From: Flavonifractor sp963557075 | Lineage (GTDB): Bacteria; Bacillota; Clostridia; Oscillospirales; Oscillospiraceae | Length of the DNA stretch: 11,343 nucleotides | Assembly (NCBI GenBank): GCA_963557075.1 | Contig: CAUWDA010000065.1 | Coordinates: 1 to 11,343, forward strand | Reading direction: 5' to 3' | Shown: piece after piece, positions 11,333 to 11,343 of the stretch | Layout of the letters: the number at the start of each line of letters is the position of its first letter | Numbering within the stretch: position 1 is the first letter of the stretch | Program-made: the position numbers and the translations under genes | Notes under the pieces: model-generated | What the model was told of the DNA's origin: nothing | The model's input: only the letters and a program-made list of their open reading frames with translations | Database searches by the model: none

Positions 11333-11343
11333 ATGAGAAACCT
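11333..11343 (+). CDS. Start of a gene cut by the window end
   Basis: The ATG at 11333 follows AAGGAGG (11318-11324) with eight bases between, behind a good promoter. Only the first codons (Met-Arg-Asn) are visible, so the product cannot be named. Confidence 0.75.

Overview
The window looks like a chromosomal segment of a G+C-rich member of the Clostridia, most like the Oscillospiraceae (Flavonifractor/Lawsonibacter/Intestinimonas-type gut bacteria). The reasons are strong AGGAGG-type ribosome binding sites, a QueT-family ECF transporter component, a 3H-domain NiaR regulator, a DUF4358 lipoprotein next to an MBOAT/DHHW pair, and short GTAG-headed palindromic repeats between genes. The placement is inferred from gene content; no marker gene is present. 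I see no rRNA, tRNA, phage, plasmid, insertion sequence or CRISPR.

Layout. (1) 1-58 is the end of an intergenic repeat. (2) 100-1533, minus strand: queT then galU, probably one transcript from a good promoter at 1668-1640 with a structured leader. (3) 1760-2281, plus strand: niaR, divergent from queT. (4) 2422-4080, plus strand: an NhaC-family transporter with its own promoter, a hairpin at the predicted 5' end, codon use suggesting high expression and a textbook UUCG terminator. (5) 4081-4618: gene-free, with two terminators, three repeat types and a third hairpin. (6) 4619-7970, minus strand: a DUF4358 lipoprotein, an MBOAT O-acyltransferase starting at TTG, and a DHHW (AlgJ/AlgX-like) partner. 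This looks like a cell-surface O-acylation set. (7) 8163-9335, plus strand: a secreted protein with a copper-amine-oxidase N-terminal-like domain and a polysaccharide-deacetylase-like domain that has lost its metal-binding residues. (8) 9398-10546, plus strand: a cysteine-desulfurase-family PLP enzyme. (9) 10547-11332: a dense array of palindromic repeats in two tandem copies of about 285 bp, followed by a promoter and leader hairpin for a gene that starts at 11333 and leaves the window.

Most of the genes are housekeeping or surface functions. The unusual material is between them. Palindromes headed by GTAG, as in REP elements, recur every 43 bp. A 45-nt element sits inside the loops of two unrelated palindromes. 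Four of the six promoters I can call are followed, at the predicted first transcribed base, by a clear stem-loop. The queT leader could also form a loop-to-Shine-Dalgarno pseudoknot like that of preQ1 riboswitches. All coordinates and pairings were worked out by eye; family names come from motif recognition, not searches.
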